NCBI GenBank assembly: GCA_026985495.1
Contig: JALSQJ010000034.1
Coordinates: 1-17,402, forward strand
Source: Campylobacteraceae bacterium
Lineage (GTDB): Bacteria; Campylobacterota; Campylobacteria; Campylobacterales; Sulfurovaceae
Length of the DNA: 17,402 nucleotides
Direction: 5' to 3'
The position numbers and the translations under genes are program-made. Below are positions 14,071 through 17,402 of the stretch, piece after piece (the first letter of the stretch is position 1; each line of letters begins with the position of its first letter). The notes under the pieces were generated by a model. It had not been told where the DNA came from, made no database searches, and saw only the letters and a program-made list of their open reading frames with translations.

Positions 14071-14763
14071 ATGCGTAAAATTGCCATTATGGGTGCGATG
14101 CCTGAAGAGGTTGCCCCACTGTTAGAAAAAGTAGAAAATATCATTAAAGTAGAGTATGCCAATAATAGCTATTATGAAGCGACTTATAAAGGAAAAGAGC
14201 TTGTGATTGCCTACTCAAAAATAGGGAAAGTATTCTCCTCTTTAACTGCTTCAACACTCTTAGAGAAGTTTAAGTGTGATACGTTACTTTTTTCAGGTGT
14301 AGCAGGAGCGATTAATCCAGCACTTAAAATTGGCGATTTGATTATTGCCGATAAATTATGTCAACATGATTTAGATATTTCAATTTTTGGACATGATTTT
14401 GGATTTGTCCCAGAGGGTTCTAAGTTTGTGGAGACAGATAAGCATTTACGTACTATTGCTAAAGAGGTTGCTAAGCAGAGTGGCTTATCTCTAATTGAGG
14501 GGACAATTGCCACAGGTGACCAATTTGTAGCTTCTAATGAGCGTAAAGAGTTTATTAGTAAAAATTTTGAGGCAGATGCCTTAGAGATGGAGGGTGCTTC
14601 GGTAGCTGTTGTGTGTGATGCTTTAGATGTTCCATTTTTTATTTTAAGAGCCATTTCAGATACAGCCAATGATGATGCAGGAGTAGATTTTGATGAGTTT
14701 ATGGTAACCTCTGCAAAAATCTCTGCAAACTTTATTTTAGATATGGTTGAGAAGATAGATTAA
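14071..14763 (+). CDS. mtnN: 5'-methylthioadenosine/S-adenosylhomocysteine nucleosidase
   Basis: MtnN (Pfs) cleaves the N-glycosidic bond of methylthioadenosine and S-adenosylhomocysteine, recycling the products of SAM-dependent reactions; several genes here are SAM-linked, including cmoB. In Campylobacter and Helicobacter the same enzyme also cleaves 6-amino-6-deoxyfutalosine in menaquinone synthesis, so a dual role is likely if this organism uses the futalosine route. Catalytic residues fall exactly at E. coli numbering: Glu12 in GAMPEE, Glu174 in LEMEGAS, Asp197 in ISDTAND. SGVAGAINP and TGDQFV are also conserved. The length of 230 residues is standard. It has a strong Shine-Dalgarno and its own promoter, and is followed after 37 bases by the TtcA-like gene. 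Confidence 0.95.
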   Translation: MRKIAIMGAMPEEVAPLLEKVENIIKVEYANNSYYEATYKGKELVIAYSKIGKVFSSLTASTLLEKFKCDTLLFSGVAGAINPALKIGDLIIADKLCQHDLDISIFGHDFGFVPEGSKFVETDKHLRTIAKEVAKQSGLSLIEGTIATGDQFVASNERKEFISKNFEADALEMEGASVAVVCDALDVPFFILRAISDTANDDAGVDFDEFMVTSAKISANFILDMVEKID

Positions 14764-14800
14764 AGTAGGGTTCATTTTAATGCACCAATAGAGGAAAAAT

Positions 14801-15619
14801 ATGGTTAGAAGATTAGAAAATAAATTGAATATCTCCAAAAAACTGTTGCGTGTGGTGGGTAAAACCAATGCTACTTTTAAGCTTATTGGTGAGGGTGATA
14901 AAGTATTGGTAGGATTAAGTGGGGGGAAAGATTCGTTAGCGTTAATTCATCTTATGAAACATATACAGCGTCATGCTCCTTTTAGGTTTGAGTTTGAAGC
15001 TTGTACTATTAACTATGGAATGCCAAATGAGCGTTATGACTATTTGGTTGAACATTGCAAAACTTACAATATTAAGCATAGTGTGTATGAGACCAATATC
15101 TATGAGATTTCAAATGAGGCAATACGAGAGAACTCCTCTTTTTGTTCCTACTTTTCGCGTATGAGAAGAGGGGCTTTATATACTTTTGCAGAGAAACATG
15201 GTTTCAATAAAGTAGCATTGGGACACCATTTTGACGATACTGTAGAGAGCTTTTTTATGAACATGTTCTATAATGGTACTATGAGAGCAATGGCTCCTAT
15301 CTATAAAACTGATAGAGGCTTTCATCTTATTCGACCTCTTATTGAAGCAAGAGAGAAGCAGCTAAGAGCTTTTGCCGATGAAAATAACCTGCAACCCATA
15401 GGTGATGAAGCGTGTCCTGCTATGCTTAAAGATGTAAAGATGCCTCATGCAAGAGCCAATACTAAAATATGGTTAGAGGAGTTAGAGAGAGAGAACTCTA
15501 GGGTATTTAAGATGATTAGAGCGTCGTTTAAACATATTCATGACGATACATTTTTAGACCCTACACGATGGAGAAGAGAAGATATTAAAGAAGAGTTAAA
15601 GGAAAATGATGTCAAATAG
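14801..15619 (+). CDS. TtcA-family PP-loop tRNA thiolation-like protein
   Basis: An ATP-pyrophosphatase (PP-loop) protein of the TtcA/TtuA superfamily. TtcA makes 2-thiocytidine at tRNA position 32. The PP-loop is SGGKDS at residues 40-45; LGHHFDDTVESFFMNMFYNGTMRAMAP is the family's conserved middle; GDEACPAML follows near 200. TtcA normally binds a [4Fe-4S] cluster through three cysteines, two in a CxxC before RLRRG. Here that segment is FCSYFSRMRRG: Cys115 is kept, but the second Cys is Phe118. A third candidate ligand is Cys205. So the cluster site looks incomplete or rearranged, and calling it TtcA itself is uncertain. GAGG precedes the ATG. The last bases overlap the AtpZ-like gene by 11-14 bp. 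Confidence 0.8.
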   Translation: MVRRLENKLNISKKLLRVVGKTNATFKLIGEGDKVLVGLSGGKDSLALIHLMKHIQRHAPFRFEFEACTINYGMPNERYDYLVEHCKTYNIKHSVYETNIYEISNEAIRENSSFCSYFSRMRRGALYTFAEKHGFNKVALGHHFDDTVESFFMNMFYNGTMRAMAPIYKTDRGFHLIRPLIEAREKQLRAFADENNLQPIGDEACPAMLKDVKMPHARANTKIWLEELERENSRVFKMIRASFKHIHDDTFLDPTRWRREDIKEELKENDVK

Positions 15620-15911
15620 AGAAGAAGAGCCAAAATTAAAAAAGGTAGTCTCGGCAGCCGATGGGCTTAGTTTAGGTATTTCAATGGTGGTTGCTGTTTT
15701 AATTGGGGTAGGCTTAGGTCTATTTTTAAAAAATATTTTTGGTATCTCTTGGTTGTTATGGATAGGGGTATTTATTGGAGTAGGTGCAGCTATTTTAAAT
15801 GTCTATAAAGCGTATGAGAAACAGAAAAAGTCGTTAGATGAATTGGCGAATGACCCACGATATCGTCATAGAAAATATGATGATAGTGATGATGAGGATG
15901 ATAAATATTAA
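15609..15911 (+). CDS. AtpZ/AtpI-type small membrane protein
   Basis: A 100-residue inner-membrane protein resembling the AtpZ/AtpI family linked to F1Fo ATP synthase assembly or ion supply. It has a charged N-terminus (SNREEEPKLKKVV), two Gly-rich membrane helices (about residues 20-42 and 47-69), the second continuing into NVYKAYEKQKKSL, and a strongly acidic C-terminal tail (DDSDDEDD). The double-helix, glycine-rich pattern with a charged tail is typical of AtpZ, but no ATP synthase genes are in this window. The start is the second of two adjacent ATGs, five bases from AAAGGA; the first is at 15606. Its stop shares a base with the next ATG, so the two membrane proteins are coupled. Confidence 0.65.
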   Translation: MSNREEEPKLKKVVSAADGLSLGISMVVAVLIGVGLGLFLKNIFGISWLLWIGVFIGVGAAILNVYKAYEKQKKSLDELANDPRYRHRKYDDSDDEDDKY

Positions 15912-16429
15912 TGAAACAGTTACTGTTAGCTCTAGGGGTAGTAGATATTTTTATAGTAGTCATACTCTATCTTTTGGGAGCAGAGTATTGGCTTGTAAAT
16001 GCACAAGTGGCTTATCTATCTTCAGCTCTAATAATGTTGGGTTCCATAAAATCTTACAAAAATATGGTTCAAGGACGATTAGAGGTTGGTTCTATTCCTG
16101 ATGATGAACGGGATACATTAGATAAATTAGAAGACCCATATAGTTTGTATGATGATGAGCCGAAAGATAACGATGAAAAAACATTAGTAGAGGTTGTAAA
16201 AGAGGAGAGAGCCAATTTAAAAAAGAGTCGTCGTTCATTTTTGCAAACCACAAAAGATGCTAAACCCTCTTTCTCTTTCTATAGATTGGGTGCTTATGGA
16301 GTTCTGATTTTTGGCTTTTTCTATTTAAATAGTAATCATCTTTTGAGACTTATTCCATACTTCTCTTTCTTAATGCTACCTAGTGTAATTGTTGTAATTG
16401 TACTTATGAAGAGTTTAGATAAAAAATAG
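15911..16429 (+). CDS. Membrane protein of unknown function, four predicted helices
   Basis: I do not recognise a named family. The 172-residue protein has two N-terminal hydrophobic segments (about residues 2-22 and 26-44), a long charged and acidic middle (about 50-120, with DDERDTLDKLEDPYSLYDDE and KEERANLKKSRRS), and two C-terminal helices (about 124-143 and 148-168) ending in KSLDKK. The start overlaps the stop of the AtpZ-like gene (TAATG). Two helices, a charged cytoplasmic region and two further helices would be consistent with a partner of AtpZ, filling an AtpI-like place, but I see no sequence motif that proves it. It is followed by the cbpA promoter. Confidence 0.65.
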   Translation: MKQLLLALGVVDIFIVVILYLLGAEYWLVNAQVAYLSSALIMLGSIKSYKNMVQGRLEVGSIPDDERDTLDKLEDPYSLYDDEPKDNDEKTLVEVVKEERANLKKSRRSFLQTTKDAKPSFSFYRLGAYGVLIFGFFYLNSNHLLRLIPYFSFLMLPSVIVVIVLMKSLDKK

Positions 16430-16435
16430 ACCAAC

Positions 16436-16455
16436 CTTGATTGACATAGACTAAG
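16436..16455. promoter_or_regulatory. HAIR-like inverted repeat, candidate HspR operator
   Basis: CTTGATT-N7-ACTAAG resembles the HspR-associated inverted repeat CTTGAGT-N7-ACTCAAG. The left arm differs at one base. The right arm matches if one C is missing. It overlaps the -35 box of the cbpA promoter, exactly where a repressor would act, and hspR is the second gene of the operon. In Helicobacter and Campylobacter HspR represses the cbpA-hspR genes, so autoregulation is the expected reading. Confidence 0.55.
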
Positions 16456-16470
16456 AGTTTTTGATATAAT
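16441..16470 (+). promoter_or_regulatory. Sigma-70 promoter of cbpA-hspR
   Basis: A perfect TTGACA (16441-16446) and a perfect TATAAT (16465-16470) are separated by 18 bp. It is the only promoter I noticed here with a clear -35 box. A second TATAAT lies at 16474-16479. The ribosome-binding site AAGG (16490-16493) and ATG 16501 follow, giving a leader of roughly 24 bases. Confidence 0.7.
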
Positions 16471-16500
16471 TCTTATAATATTTATAGTGAAGGTAGAAGA

Positions 16501-17364
16501 ATGGCAAAAAGTTTATATGAAACTTTAGGTGTAAGTGAGAGTGCAAGTGCAGATGAGATTAAAAAGGCTTATAGAAAATTAGCACGAAAGTATCATCCTG
16601 ATGTTAATAAAGATAAAGATGCTATTGAGAAGTTTAAAGAGATTAATGCAGCGTATGAAGTGCTTTCTGATAAGAAGAAGAAAGATGAGTACGATATGTA
16701 TGGAGACCAAATCTTTGGTGGTCAAAATTTCCATGATTTTGCTAGAAATCAATCTGGAAATGTAGATTTAGATGAAATTCTAAAAAATATATTTGGTGGT
16801 AGTTCTGGTTTTGGTGGAGGCTTTGGTGGTGGAGGCTCTATGGACTTAGACCAAAGAACTACCATTACTATTCCATTTGTTGTCTCTGTATTGGGTGGAA
16901 AACATCATGTCTCTATTAATAGTGATAGTTTTGATATTAAAATTCCTGCTGGTATTAAAAATGGTGAAACATTAAGAGTAAGAGGTAAGGGAAACAGTGG
17001 AATGGGGCAAAGAGGAGACCTGCTTATTAAAGTAGAGGTTGCTCCATCACCTATATTTGAGAGAAAAGATGATGACCTATACTTCACCATGGACGTACCT
17101 TTAAAAGAGGCTCTTTTTGGTGGTAAAGTGACCATTAATACCTCTGTTCATGATGAACTTACCATTAAAGTCCCTCAAAATACTAAAAATGGACAGAAGT
17201 TTAGAGTAAGAGGTAAAGGTATTATCAATAGAAAGACATCACTTTATGGAAATCTATATTTGATAGCTAATATTGTTTTACCAAAAGTAGAAGAGCTAGA
17301 TGAAGAGTTAAAAAAGATGTTAGAAGAGAAGTTGCCTTCAGCAAAGATTGCTTCTGAGGAGTAA
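16501..17364 (+). CDS. cbpA: DnaJ-like co-chaperone CbpA (zinc-finger-less)
   Basis: A class B J-domain co-chaperone that stimulates the DnaK ATPase. The N-terminal J domain (about 1-65) has [20 protein letters not shown] and the HPD motif at 32-34. A short linker and a Gly/Phe-rich segment (about 98-117, [14 protein letters not shown]) follow, then two beta-rich substrate-binding domains ([20 protein letters not shown] and the similar [18 protein letters not shown]). The four CxxCxGxG zinc repeats of DnaJ are absent, which identifies it as CbpA type. The length of 287 residues is usual. The next gene is hspR after 3 bases, the standard Campylobacterota arrangement, and the promoter carries a HAIR-like site, so heat-inducible, HspR-repressed expression is likely. 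Confidence 0.93.
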   Translation: MAKSLYETLGVSESASADEIKKAYRKLARKYHPDVNKDKDAIEKFKEINAAYEVLSDKKKKDEYDMYGDQIFGGQNFHDFARNQSGNVDLDEILKNIFGGSSGFGGGFGGGGSMDLDQRTTITIPFVVSVLGGKHHVSINSDSFDIKIPAGIKNGETLRVRGKGNSGMGQRGDLLIKVEVAPSPIFERKDDDLYFTMDVPLKEALFGGKVTINTSVHDELTIKVPQNTKNGQKFRVRGKGIINRKTSLYGNLYLIANIVLPKVEELDEELKKMLEEKLPSAKIASEE

Positions 17365-17367
17365 AAA

Positions 17368-17402
17368 ATGCATAGTTATGATGAACCTGTCTATCTAATC
17401 TC
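17368..17402 (+). CDS. hspR: Heat-shock repressor HspR, MerR family (partial, start only)
   Basis: Only the first 11 codons are in the window, reading MHSYDEPVYLI. This matches the start of HspR in Campylobacterota, where a YDEPVYLIS segment opens the MerR-type DNA-binding domain. The ATG has a GAGGAG ribosome-binding site (17356-17361) inside the end of cbpA, and the gap to cbpA is three bases. HspR with DnaK as co-repressor binds HAIR sites. The call depends on this short stretch plus the cbpA context. Confidence 0.8.
   Translation, partial: MHSYDEPVYLI

Noticed and set aside
14361..14669. Open frame of about 100 codons antisense to mtnN, and similar antisense frames inside lpxK (8749-9045) and hsrA (5327-5764)
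   Set aside because: They lack ribosome-binding sites and lie wholly opposite well-supported conserved genes; Ser-rich composition is typical of shadow frames.
16780..16845. Glycine-rich GGT/GGA codon repeats in cbpA, considered as a tandem DNA repeat
   Set aside because: It encodes the ordinary Gly/Phe linker of J-domain proteins and has no exact repeat unit.
1..17402. Mobile elements, defence systems, CRISPR arrays or tRNA genes
   Set aside because: No transposase, integrase, spaced direct repeats or cloverleaf was seen; gene content is housekeeping with uniform AT-rich composition.

Overview
The window looks like an ordinary chromosomal stretch from a member of the Campylobacterota (formerly Epsilonproteobacteria), probably a free-living lineage in the Sulfurovum/Sulfurimonas direction. 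This is inference. It rests on low GC, AT-rich promoters dominated by a TATAAT box, an HsrA/HP1043-type orphan regulator, a zinc-finger-less cbpA followed by hspR, and two gene neighbourhoods I recognise from Campylobacter and Helicobacter: ftsY / thioredoxin lipoprotein / 5-FCL / rny, and fabD near mtnN followed by a TtcA-like gene. I see no tRNA, rRNA, insertion sequence, phage gene or CRISPR array.

Layout. At the left edge, ftsY (cut by the edge) and a TlpA-like thioredoxin lipoprotein run leftwards. Diverging from them is a rightward run: 5-formyltetrahydrofolate cyclo-ligase, rny (RNase Y), a 97-residue unknown, a cyclophilin lipoprotein and cmoB, with very short gaps or stop/start overlaps. 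After a 184-bp regulatory gap comes hsrA. It converges, across a hairpin terminator, on a glyoxalase-II-like metallo-hydrolase. That gene diverges from a DUF455 ferritin-like gene across only 28 bp. Next is a tightly coupled trio: a DegT/DnrJ/EryC1/StrS-family protein, lpxK (lipid A 4'-kinase) and argB (N-acetylglutamate kinase). A small membrane protein gene faces argB and overlaps its end.

The right half starts with fabD. It is followed on the opposite strand by a 64-residue Lys-rich lipoprotein and a 628-residue 7TM sensor histidine kinase, then by mtnN, a TtcA-like PP-loop protein, an AtpZ/AtpI-type membrane protein and a second membrane protein. The window ends in the heat-shock operon cbpA-hspR, whose promoter has full -35 and -10 boxes overlapped by a HAIR-like inverted repeat, the expected site for HspR autoregulation.

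Most genes are housekeeping: protein targeting, RNA turnover, tRNA modification, folate, lipid A, arginine, fatty acid and SAM-cycle metabolism. I did not find a convincing new multi-gene system. The points worth a second look are: a DegT-fold protein beside lpxK that has leucine where the PLP-binding lysine should be; an HsrA-like regulator with an even more degenerate receiver than HP1043; a TtcA-like enzyme with an incomplete cysteine set; an orphan 7TM kinase plus lipoprotein sitting between fabD and mtnN; and several candidate operators.
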